A program made the position numbers and the translations under genes. DNA of 64,000 bases. Origin: Hansfordia pulvinata. Its lineage: Eukaryota; Ascomycota; Sordariomycetes; Xylariales. The number at the start of each line of letters is the position of its first letter. Within the stretch, counting starts at the first letter, position 1. Below the pieces are notes generated by a model, which did not search any database, was not told the origin of the DNA, and saw nothing but the letters and a program-made list of their open reading frames with translations. Below, one piece after another: positions 9,787 to 19,993 of the stretch. The stretch lies in contig BJKQ01000006.1 of the NCBI GenBank assembly GCA_006538405.1, forward strand, positions 891,001 to 955,000, in the 5' to 3' direction.

Positions 9787-11273
9787 ATGTTCTCCCGACT
9801 GGCCAAGCCCACCGCCGCCGGCGCCGCCGGCCTCCGGTCCTACGCCCGCTTCTTCAACTCGTCCGCCGCCCTCGCCAACAGGGCCCAGGGCAGCAAGGGC
9901 CGCCAGATGCCCACGGGCTTCACCCGCACCGCCGAGCGCGCCACCGGCACGGACGCCACCTTCACCATCAGGGTATGTCGACGCTCTCGGCTCTCCTCGT
10001 TGTTGCCCCGGCGCCTCCCTACTAACCCTCTTTGAAGGACGGCCCCGTCTTCCAGGGCACCGCCTTTGGCGCCAACCTCAACATCTCTGGCGAGGCCGTC
10101 TTCACCACCTCCCTCGTCGGGTACCCCGAGTCCATGACCGACCCCTCCTACCGCGGCCAGATCCTCGTCTTCACCCAGCCTCTCATCGGCAACTACGGCG
10201 TCCCGTCCTCCATGCGCGACCCGTGGAACCTGCTCCGCTACTTCGAGTCCCCCCACATCCAGTGTGCCGGTGTTGTTGTTGCCGATGTCGCCGAGCAGTA
10301 CAGCCACTGGACTGCCGTCGAGAGCCTGGGCGAGTGGTGCGCTCGCGAGGGCGTCCCTGCCATCTCGGGTGTCGACACCCGCGCCATTGTCACGCACCTG
10401 CGTGAGCAGGGTTCTTCGCTCGCCAGAATCTCCGTCGGTGAGGAGTACGACGAGGACGAGGATGGAAGCTTTGTCGACCCCGCCCAGATCAACCTCGTCA
10501 AGAAGGTCAGCACCAAGGCTCCCTTCATCGTCGAGGCCCACAACCCCCAGTACCACGTCGCCCTGATCGACTGCGGTGTCAAGGAGAACATCCTCCGCAG
10601 CCTCGTCAGCCGTGGTGCCAGTGTCACCGTCTTCCCCTACGACTACAAGATCCAGAAGGTTGCCGACAACTACGACGGTGTCTTCATCTCCAACGGCCCC
10701 GGTGACCCGACTCACTGCCAGTCCACCGTCCACAACCTGCAGGTCCTCATGGAGACCTCCCAGGTCCCCATCATGGGCATCTGCCTGGGCCACCAGCTCC
10801 TCGCTCTCGCCACCGGCGCCCGCACCATCAAGCTCAAGTACGGCAACAGAGCCCACAACATCCCCGCTCTCGACATGACCACCGGCCAGTGCCACATCAC
10901 CAGCCAGAACCACGGTTACGCTGTTGATGCGAGCACCCTGGGCAGCGACTGGAAGGAGTACTTTGTCAACCTGAACGACGGCAGCAACGAGGGTAAGTGC
11001 ACTGCCTCTCTGGTTCCCACGTGCCCCCAAACTAATCATACCACAGGCATGCGCCACACCTCTCGCCCCATCTTCTCTACCCAGTTCCACCCCGAGGCCC
11101 GCGGCGGCCCGATGGACAGCGCCTACCTGTTCGACAAGTACATCGAGGATGTCAAGGCCTTCAAGTCTTGCCAGGCCGTCTACAAGGACAACCGCCCCTC
11201 CCAGTTCATGGTTGACATCCTGAGCAAGGAGCGTGTTGGCGTTGAGCCCGAGCCTCTGGCCACCGCTGCTTAG
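9787..11273 (+). CDS. arg-2: Carbamoyl-phosphate synthase, arginine-specific, small (glutaminase) subunit
   Basis: Hydrolyses glutamine and passes ammonia to the large subunit to make carbamoyl phosphate for arginine in mitochondria. Three exons (9787-9972, 10038-10992, 11047-11273) join to 455 residues, the size expected of Neurospora arg-2. Residues 1 to about 40 are rich in Arg, Ser and Ala and lack acidic residues, as a mitochondrial presequence would. The N-terminal CPSase small-chain domain contains [20 protein letters not shown]. The class I glutamine amidotransferase domain has [10 protein letters not shown], the [10 protein letters not shown] loop, the nucleophile Cys311 in GICLGHQ, and His395/Glu397 in TQFHPEA. 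The start has an ideal GCCACCATGT context. Translation should be controlled by the attenuator peptide uORF in the leader (9095-9687). Confidence 0.97.
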
Positions 11274-12150
11274 AGCAACTTTGATTTTTCTCGGTGCACG
11301 GGAGTTTCTGGAGAGATGGGTTAAAACAACTGCGTTTTGGGTGTTGAAGGTCGTTTCCGAGGTCAAGCCGAAAACGCTGACTCATTACAAGCCCAGAATT
11401 GCCAATGAATCTCTGGGTATTTGGTTGCTCGTTCGAGGCTCGCCTCATGTTTTATAAAATAGAAGACAAAATATACATCCAATCTATTGGTGTATATCCC
11501 GACTAAGCTGACACCCTTGTAGTGAATGACGAGTACCTGCCTACAAGCAGCCCGCGTCACGAATCGCGGGAGAGGGCTCCGAACATATTCAACTCCGCCA
11601 TTGGTGAGCTGGTCAGGCTCGCAGCCTGACTCAATGTACGCACAGGATGAAACCTTTGCCGCCGCACGGATAAGTCGAGGAGATCCTGGTTACAGTGCCC
11701 TACTGGTGGGCAATGATTGGCGGTCAGCTGGCAAGCCGACCTTATGAGACGATCATCGCCGGCGCTTAGCACGGCGCGTAACGGCGCGACCCGCCCCTGG
11801 TCTCTGCCCACGCCATCTGATACAGCAGAAGCTGCTGTCGACATCGCTTGACCCGCCCCGTCCACGCGCCGCTGCCGCTTCTGTAGGCGCCAAGGTGACT
11901 TGCATGGAGGGTCGCGATTGGATGACGGTGCGCGCGAGCAGCGTGGCCGAGCGGGGTTGGACGGCCCAGCTCGCAGCCTCGTCCAGGACGGGCTGCCGCG
12001 ATCGAAGGGCTGTTCCGTGACTGCCGCGACCTTTCTCTCTACATATACCTTTGGAAGCCGACTTGCAGACCTTCAACGACATCATGCAATTCTGCTCCAC
12101 ACCTTTCAAGAGCCTTGCTCATCAACCACTGCCCGGATGGCTCGTAGGGC
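11274..12150. other. Intergenic region between arg-2 and the NLR gene
   Basis: No supported gene. Two TGACTCA sequences occur, near 11378 and 11623, both downstream of arg-2. A frame ending near 12154 overlaps the NLR start in another phase and is not credible as a gene. Confidence 0.45.
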
Positions 12151-15100
12151 ATGATGATCTGGGCCATTCTTGTATCAATCTTTGTCGCGACTGTGATCGC
12201 AGCCGCAGCCTACATTTACGTGGTAGAAACTACTACGCAGAATGAGACGACCAAACCCCATCTTGAGGTCCTCTACCCTGGGGCATCCGATGCCTCGGAA
12301 CCACCCGAAGTCGAGTAAGTCGAGTGCGCCATGGCCATTATCAACCTACCAGCCTTTGTCTGACTGGCGTTTAGTATCGTTGCCGTTCATGGCCTGGGCG
12401 CCAACGCAGATTGGTCCTGGGTATGGCAAGATAAGTCCAAGCATAGCGAACCTGTCTGCTGGCTTCAAGACAGGACTATGCTCCCCTCCCGAATACCTCG
12501 AGCGAGAATCCTCAAGTATCGCTACCATTCGCGATGGCACATCGACGCACCGGAGACACGGCTCACGCAATGCGGTGAGAGTCTCATGAAGGATCTCCGC
12601 GATTTCAGGGACCAGGACGATCCCGACCGCCCTCTTCTCTTCATTGGACACAGCCTCGGCGGGCTCGTCATATCCCACGTAGGTAATCCACTTCAGGGCT
12701 TGAGATGACATTTACTTACCAGTTATTATTTTCTTTAGGGTATTATACATGCTATGAGCCGAGACGACTTGCGACGCCTTCCACAGCGCACTATCGGCTT
12801 CATTGCTCTCGGAACACCCTTCTCCGGTACCCTGATGAAGCCTCTGGCTGGAGCTTTAGCCTGGCTTTTGGCTCCTCTCCACTCCCACGCAGGTATCATC
12901 GAGGATCTGGGTCTTAGTGACGTCCGACTACGCGACATGGTTGCCTCGCTGTACGATCACTGCAACGAACTACAGCTACCCACATACTGCTTCTCGGAGC
13001 AATGCAAAACAGACTACGGACGGCGCTTTGGTTTACCAGGCTGGATTAAGGGCATGGTAAGTGGCAAACCCCAGGGTCAAGACATGTACTGACTGGACAT
13101 CCCAGGTTGTCACCGAGGAGTCAGCGCGTATTCAAGGGTGGCCCCATAGAGCACTGCCGACGGACCACCTCAAATTGAATAAGTTTTCCGGTCCGGAGGA
13201 CGGCTGCTATGATCGGGTATCAAGGGAGATCAGGACTATGTGTCTCGAGGCTCGAAATACATTGATGCGTCGCCAACGTGGGTGGCCACCTTCCGTCAGA
13301 TGTCACAGTCACTTGCTAATTCTCGATAGCCCCAACCCCCCCTCCCTTCTACCTGCCCTTTGGCAGAAATGACGGCTTCGTTGGTCGTGGAAGGTTCCTG
13401 GATGATCTCCTGAAGATGATACCCCCTTCTGAGCGCCCTGACGCGTGCCAGAGGACTGCCATTCGAGGTCTCGGCGGCATGGGAAAGACGCAAATTGCGC
13501 TCGAAGCCGCTCACCGTCTGCGCGAGATCGACCCCAAATGCTCTGTTTTCTGGGTGCCCGCTTTAAGTGCCACCGCCTTCGAAAATGCTTACCGCGAGGT
13601 GGGCCGCTGTTTGGGCGTCCAAGGGCTCAAGGATGAGAAGGCCGACGTCAAAGCCCTTGTCAGGTCAGCTCTCAGCGAAAGATCAGACCCGTGGCTTCTG
13701 GTTCTGGACAATGCAGACGACAGGGAACTGCTCTTTGATCGAGACCAGCAGAGTGGTCAAAGACTCGTCGATTACCTTCCCAATAGCCCCAAGGGCTCGA
13801 TACTGGTCACTACGCGGACGCAGGAGGTTGTCAGTGATCTCGACATCCCTCCCAGGGCTGTTGTCGACCTTGGGAAAATGCCAGATCTTGAGGCCATCGA
13901 TCTCTTCCACCACGGAATACCAAAAGAACAGCACGACGAAGAGACCTCTGCAAAGCTCGTTGAGCTGTTGGAGTACCTACCTCTTGCCATCAGACAAGCC
14001 TCAGCATTTCTCAACAAAACACAGATGTCTACCGCCGCATACTTGAGGAGGTGCAATCAAGGCGACAAGCGAATGATTCAAGTTCTCAGCCAAGATTTCG
14101 AAGACAATAGCCGCTATCAAGACACCAAGAATCCAGTGGCCACCACCTGGCTCATTTCGTTTCGTCAGATCCAAGACGCTCATCCTCATGCGGCGGAGCT
14201 TCTCCGCTTCATCTGTTTCCTCGAAGAGAAGAATATTCCACTCTCGTTACTTATACCAGATTTCGCTTCAGATTGGGCTTCAGATTGTGCTTCAGATTCG
14301 GATTCAGATTCGGCTTCAGATTCGGCTTCAGATTCGGATTCGGCTTCAGATTCGGCTTCAGATTCGGCTTCAGATTCGGCTTCAGATTCGGCTTCAGATT
14401 CGGCTTCAGATTCGGCCTCAGATGACCCTGACGACGACGAGTGGCAAACGCTGCATGCTATTGGAGTTTTGGAAGGATATGCGTTCCTCACCAAACGAGA
14501 AGCAGGCAATGCTTTCGATATCCACCGACTCGTTCGACTGGCCATGCGCAGTTGGATCCAGGACCAGGATCAGGACCAGACGGCCTGGAAGCAATGGGTC
14601 AGCGAGAGTATCAGGAAACTTTCATCCAGGTTCCCGTGGCCTCAGCATGAGAACAAGGACCTGTGGACGGCTTTTATCCCCCATACTCGCACCGCCTCTG
14701 AGCTGCAGCACATCGCGATTGATGCAGAAACAGCATGCCGGCTACTTTTAAGAGTGGGCACGAGTCACCGTCTGCTCGGCCAGTACCATCAGGCAGTGAA
14801 GCCTCTCCGCCAAGCGAGCACACGAGCAGCGACAGCGCTTGGCATTGACCACTCATACACGCTGGATCTCATGAGTAGATTAGCCTCGAATCTACGGAGC
14901 CTGGGACGATGGGACGAGGCAGAGGAGCTGGAGCTGGAAGTACTACACACTTGGAAAGCTAAGCACGGGGCTGACCACCCAAATACACTGGCCAGTATGG
15001 GCAATCTGGCATCAATATTTCTGGACCAGGGACGATGGGAGGAGGCAGAGGAGCTGCAGCTGGAAGCATTACACACTCGGAAGGCTACGCACGAGGCTAA

Positions 15101-15710
15101 CGACCCAGACACGCTAGTATACATGAGTAATCTGGCACTGACATTCGGGAGTCAGGGACGGTGGAAAGAGGCAGAAGAACTGCAAGTGGAGGTGCTGCAG
15201 ACTCGAAAGACTAAGCTCGGAGGTGACCACCTAAGTACACTGCTCAGCATGAGTGATCTCGCATCGACATTTGCGGAACAAGGACGGTTCAAGGAGGCAG
15301 AGGAGCTGCAGCTGGAAGCGTTATACACTCAGAAAGCTAAGCTTGGAGCTGATCACCTAGACACGCTGATAAGCATGGATACTCTGGCAGGAGCACTCAG
15401 CGCACAGGAACGGTGGGAAGACGCAGAAGAACTGCAAGTGGAAGTATTTCAGACTGTTAAGACCAAGCTTGGAGCTGACCACCCGCACACACTGATCAGC
15501 ATGCACAACCTGGCGTGTACATGGAGAGATCGAGGCAAATCTGAAAAAGCCCACGAGTGCATGGCCCGATGCTACGAGCTGAAGTGCGGCAAGTTGGGAC
15601 ACAAGCATCCGGGGACCTTGGAAACTCGCGAAGTACTGGATGAATGGGAAGAGGAGGACAGAGAAGCGAGTGAAGTTCTGGGGGCGATTTCTACCTTGTA
15701 TCGATTGTGA
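12151..15710 (+). CDS. NLR-type protein: membrane anchor, alpha/beta-hydrolase, NB-ARC, TPR
   Basis: STAND/NLR receptor of the kind linked to non-self recognition in filamentous fungi. Five exons (12151-12314, 12375-12678, 12739-13056, 13106-13277, 13330-15710) close exactly to 1112 residues. Residues 2-22 form a hydrophobic helix (IWAILVSIFVATVIAAAAYI), probably a membrane anchor. An alpha/beta-hydrolase domain follows, with IVAVHGLGANADWSW and the nucleophile elbow GHSLGG (Ser148), as in SesB-like esterases. NB-ARC starts at PFGRNDGFVGR. Its P-loop is GLGGMGKT (366-373), Walker B is LLVLDNADD (442-450), the sensor is TTRTQ, then LPLAI and an HRLV motif in the winged helix. Residues 632-684 are an acidic Ala-Ser-Asp repeat inserted in that region. 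The C-terminus has about six 42-residue kinesin-light-chain-like TPRs. Effector specificity and ligand are unknown. Confidence 0.9.
14265..14423 (+). repeat. 12-bp tandem repeat coding for Ser-Asp-rich tract in the NLR
   Basis: GCTTCAGATTCG-type units (Ala-Ser-Asp-Ser), with some 6-bp GATTCG slippage variants, repeat over about 159 bp in phase with the NLR frame. They make a 53-residue acidic low-complexity tract. The left units are degenerate (Trp and Cys codons) and the central ones nearly identical, a pattern of recent expansion by slippage or unequal crossing over. Confidence 0.95.
14764..15620 (+). repeat. 126-bp tandem repeats encoding TPRs of the NLR
   Basis: Successive copies start 126 bp apart; for example GGACGATGGGA occurs at 14903 and 15029, with related units near 15155, 15281 and 15407. 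Each codes for a 42-residue TPR of the form GRWxEAEELQxEALxTRKxKLGxDHxxTLxSM. DNA-level similarity between units indicates recent duplication or homogenisation. This is known for hypervariable repeat domains of fungal NLRs. Confidence 0.9.
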
Positions 15711-17629
15711 TGGTCGCAGCAACAGTTCAATCAAGGACCGGGGCAGCGAATGGAGAGTGTGTGTCGATGGTGATGAAACGAATGACTGGGAGCGCTTCCG
15801 AGACGAACGTGACAACGCTTCTTTTTCATCTTGGGCGCCGGTGCTCCAGTGGGCGTCTCCCGAGCCGAGAGGTCGCGCAGCCACTCGGGGAGATGAGTCA
15901 ACTAACGAGGCACCTTGGGTATAGGTACCTAAGCAACATGAGAGTCCGATCCCGAAAGCCGGGGCCGAACACTTGCCTGGTCACCGCCACCTGCCGAGCC
16001 CGACTGCTGAGGTGAGGTCTGTGGCTGTGGAATCTGCTGGCCGCCGAGGGCTCCGCCGTGACAGTCCCGAGGCGCGTCTTTTTTCCTCTTTTCCGTTTCG
16101 AGAGATGCCGGACGGGGTGGTCTCTACGTTACGTTAGGTAGGTAGGTCATGTACCTTAGGTACATGTAGGGAGGCCAATGGATGTGCTCGCAGGAACTGT
16201 ACATTAGGTTATGTAGTGTGTACATAGCTACGTGGAGGCATGTACGGTAGCTGGTAGCCTGGTCTTGCGGTGCGAGGGACATACATCTTTTCCCTTTCCT
16301 CCTCCACCACCACCACCACCACCACCACCACGACTACCATATGATCGTTCCCAACCTCGTGCAATCGTGCACGCACGTACGCATCGAGGCGTTTTCGGAA
16401 CCCGTTCAACGTGGTTCTTGAGCCTAAGGTTCTTATGCAACCGACCACGGTGGATAGCCGCACCAGGCCCAGGCCCAGACGCCGGCGCTTCTATCCCGGT
16501 ACACAAACCAGACGCAGACAGGGGCGATAAAGAGAGGGGGGTGAGACCAACAATCTGTCTGTCTCCGAATGGAAACCCCCCAAAGGTCAGGCAGACAGGC
16601 AAACATGCAGCCGAAAGGCCGACCCAAGGTAAGGGGTAGGTATCCAGGCGCGGGCCGGTGGACTGAGGCGAGGCCGGATAGCTGCCCACCTGCCCTAACT
16701 GGCTGCCTTGGATACCTTAGGTAAGTATGTAGCCCGAGGTTACATAAGGAAAGTTATCATTTATTAGCTACCTCAGGTAAAAGCCGAGAGGTAGTCCTCG
16801 CAAGTTGGTATCCTGCGCGACTTGTCCGCCACCGCCACCACCCAGGCGCTGTATTGCCAATCCCCTAATCCCCTAGCAAGGCTCCACGACGGGGGAACGC
16901 CCATCTGTCCGGCAGTCTCTGCCACCAGCCCAAAGTCCCTCGGATCCGCGAGGACCCCGAAGTGGCGAAACCTTGGGAATTTTCCCCCACCGCTAAGGGG
17001 GCTAGTTGGACATATACTACATGTATAGCGCAGCTTCGAGACAACAATGATGGCTAACTAGAGAGCACAGGGTAGGTGGGGCGGAAGCATTGAGCCATCG
17101 CGAACCCCTATTAGTCTGTGGATCATGGTCGCCGGGGCCCTCGGGGCGCTCGCCCTCCGTGGTTCTCTCCCTCTCTACGCCTTGCCCGCCAGGCGCCTTA
17201 CTCGCCACTGCTTCGGTCTCTTCTATTATTGTTGTTGTTGTCGTTACTACTCTTCTTCTTCTTCTCTCAACACCTCGAACTTGCCCGGCAACGGCCAAGT
17301 GGCTGCCACCCCGAGCGTCGATGCTCTATTTGCGGACAAAGTGGCGATCAGGACTCTGTTCACACTACTTGTCAGGGCTCAGTGACGGCACTGGGCAGCA
17401 GACTGGTGAAGCGGCGAGGCAGTATAAGTAGGCCGGCATGGTCCAGTGTTGACAGAAGAAGAAGAGAAGACAACCTCATCAGAAAAAACAGAGACATCTT
17501 CCCATATCCAACGAACGCACACAGGAAAAGCCGACCTCTTTGACCTCTTACTCCCAAGTTTCCTGTCAATTTTTAGAGACAACACGCACACACACACACA
17601 CACACTCACACACAAGAACAAACAGCATC
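15711..17629. other. Intergenic region between the NLR and the small secreted protein
   Basis: About 1.9 kb with no supported gene. It contains a (CAC)n microsatellite near 16304-16331, TACCTTAGGTA palindromes at 16151-16163 and 16713-16723, and a TATAAG element near 17423 that may serve the downstream gene. A (CA)n stretch at 17586-17615 would fall in that gene's leader. Confidence 0.45.
16304..16331. repeat. (CAC)n microsatellite
   Basis: About nine tandem CAC triplets in noncoding DNA. A GTG tract of similar length lies at 19966-19993. Confidence 0.9.
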
Positions 17630-17945
17630 ATGCACTTCCCTACCCTCCTCCTCGCGGCCTTTGCCGGCGTCGCCCTCAGCTCGGCCATCCCCGCTGCCGA
17701 GGTAAGTTGCCCGCGGGACTCCGCCCCCCCCCGTCAAACCTCCTGATTCCTGACCACGATAACAGGTCTTTGCGCGCAAGGACGAGTGCCCCGCCTCTTG
17801 CCCCCCGGGCGAGAGGGGCGACAGGGAGTGCACCCTCTACTGCCAGAAGCCGTACAAGTGGGTCTGCGTAGACAAGGGCGACCAGCCGCCCGTGGGACCG
17901 CAAACCACCTACGACGGCCGGTGTGAAAACACTGGCAAGTTGTAA
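17630..17945 (+). CDS. Small secreted cysteine-rich protein (effector-like candidate)
   Basis: Two exons, 17630-17701 and 17766-17945, separated by a GTAAGT..CAG intron, give 83 residues. The first exon is almost entirely a signal peptide (MHFPTLLLAAFAGVALSSA, cleavage probably after Ala19 or nearby). A basic ARK follows. The mature part of about 60 residues has six cysteines, in the pattern CPASC, then Cys-x3-Cys (CTLYC), then WVC, and a last GRC near the end. This would allow three disulphides. No family is recognised; size, secretion and Cys content are those of fungal effectors, antimicrobial-type peptides or toxins, and the sequence cannot decide between them. A TATAAG element about 200 bp upstream and a CA-rich leader support an expressed gene. 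It stands at the edge of a 12-kb gene-empty block. Confidence 0.75.
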
Positions 17946-19965
17946 AGAAGAAGAAGAACAACAACAACCAAAGAAGCGCAAGACTCTCGGGCTGCGCTGC
18001 GGGTGGCGAAGACAGGAGCCCCGCATCGTCGGGCGGCGTGGCGGACCAGGCTTTTGGAGTGATCGGCGGGGAGCCTGAGAGAGAGCGGTGGCAGGCAAGA
18101 ATACAGGCAAACAGGCATGGCGTAAACAATCAAGCAGTGTGCCAGGCATACACTGCTTGGCTCGGATCGGACTCAGAACCTTATCATGACAAGAATAGAG
18201 CAAGACGCGGGGCATATCAGACACACGGAATATGACGCACGGGCAAGGGAGTGGAGCGAAGCAGTCAACTCATAGACAGAATTATCAAGCGTTCCTCGCC
18301 CATCAGCTGAGGACTCGTGCACGTGATGAGTGGAAGTTCTCGCCGTTGATAAAGCCTCATTCGCAAAGTTGGCTATGTCCCAGCTCGCCCAAGACCAGGT
18401 AAATAGTATTCGTGGTATCATGAGCACACGTTGCACACACTCCGTTTGATACTCAGCCACCTATCGCCCACGGCGGACCGGCAGTCGAACCCGGGGTCTA
18501 GAGAAGAGGATCAGGCACAGAGCGCGGCCCTGCCTAAGCCCCCCCTTGCCCCTTGCCTGTGAGCTTTACTTGCTGACAGTGAGTATCCCGTGGAAAGGGA
18601 GGCAGCGTGAAAGAACAAAAAGAGCTCGTGTCTCGGTTATGTGGCACACACACACACTCTCTCGCGCGCGCACGAATAGGCCTGCGACCAGCAGGTCCCT
18701 TATCCTCCCCGAGTCGAAGGCGAGTATTCCAGAAGATTCATTAGACAAAGATGAAATGAAAGGAATAATGATATTAATTAAAAGGGGTGTTCCCAATGCG
18801 TGTCAAGGTGAACCGAGCCCTTCATTGCCTCTCTCCATTGCGTATGGGGGCGAATCAGCAAAACAGGAGTGAGAGAGCCCTCCACCCCCCCATTCGATGC
18901 TTTGACGAAGATGGGGACGCACCCTCGAAGGGTTGTTGGGTTGCATTGCAAACGGGGGCCCCTCCTTGGTCAATGTCCGCCGACATGCCTCATTGGCCCC
19001 ACGCGCGCTCGCGCTGACGCCGGTTTATGCTTACTTCAGTGTCCGGGGGAGCCCCCTTATTCTCACTCCCCTTCCCTGAAAGTCGCATCGGTTGAGCGGG
19101 CTTCTTTCTATACGGAACATGCATGCATTGACGGGGCTGATGAGCCTGAGGGTGGCTGGCTGGCTGGCTGGCTGCTCGACGGAATTCACGAGGCCGATTG
19201 GACGACGACACGGCGTGTATCGTAGGAGAGGAGAGGAAAGAGCTGAACCTCCACCAAACCCACCAACAAGCAAGCGGTGGCGCTCCAGGGTGGGTGGTGA
19301 GAGTGAAGCTCCTCCGTCCTCCACCTCCAACCCCGTCCCGTGCGTCGTCCCCGGCTCGTCAGCTTTGTTGGAGACGAGCAAGACGCAATAGAAACAGAGA
19401 AGGAAAGACAAGCCTCCAACTCGAGACCCATTGGATGGAACGTCTCGCTCGCTCGCGGCGTCTCTCCCCCTGGCCCCGGAGGACGTCACGACCCGGACAA
19501 GCCTCACCTCCTACTCGTAGCTGACCTCCTTACCTGATTCTGACTCGAAGCCTCACCCGGGTTTTCAGCTGAGAGGGAAGCGCGCGCCCGAGACATTCTA
19601 GAAGGTCTCCCTTTCCTCCCTGCCTAAGCCTTCATGCATCCCCCTCCTACTCGTAACCCCCTTCCTCTCTTTGCGCTTAACACGTTCCAGGGATCTCGCT
19701 GCTCGATGACGTTCCTGGCCGACGGAGCCGCCCGCTCCGTAGGTGTGTGTGGTCTATGAGCCTCGATGTTCAGACAGAACCAACAAGAGCGGGAGTCCAA
19801 TCCCACCAGACAGGAGGCACACTGCCCATTCGAGCGGCCCGCGGTCACTCCGTCCACCAGTGCGCGAGCGGTTGAAGCTCAGGGCAGGCGTTCGCGTTTC
19901 GCGTGCACGCGCGCCCCCACAAACCAAACCCGTTCGTCAGTTCACTGCGTGACACTCGCAGTGTG

Positions 19966-19993
19966 TTGGTGGTGGTGGTGGTGGTGGTGGTGG
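19966..19993. repeat. (GTG)n microsatellite
   Basis: About nine tandem GTG triplets in the gene-empty block, the complement-type counterpart of the CAC tract at 16304-16331. Confidence 0.9.

Noticed and set aside
9840..11366. 508-codon open frame on the minus strand across arg-2
   Set aside because: It is exactly antisense to the CPSase exons, is Val/Gly/Asp-rich, and reflects strong third-position GC bias of arg-2; no domain or splice logic supports it.
14186..14751. Alternative-frame ORFs over the NLR repeat (plus and minus)
   Set aside because: They are produced by the 12-bp repeat having no stops in several frames; only the Ala-Ser-Asp frame is continuous with NB-ARC and TPR coding.
18480..18520. 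TTCGACT T-loop-like sequence on the minus strand
   Set aside because: Only the T-loop resembles a tRNA; no matching A-box or acceptor stem upstream.
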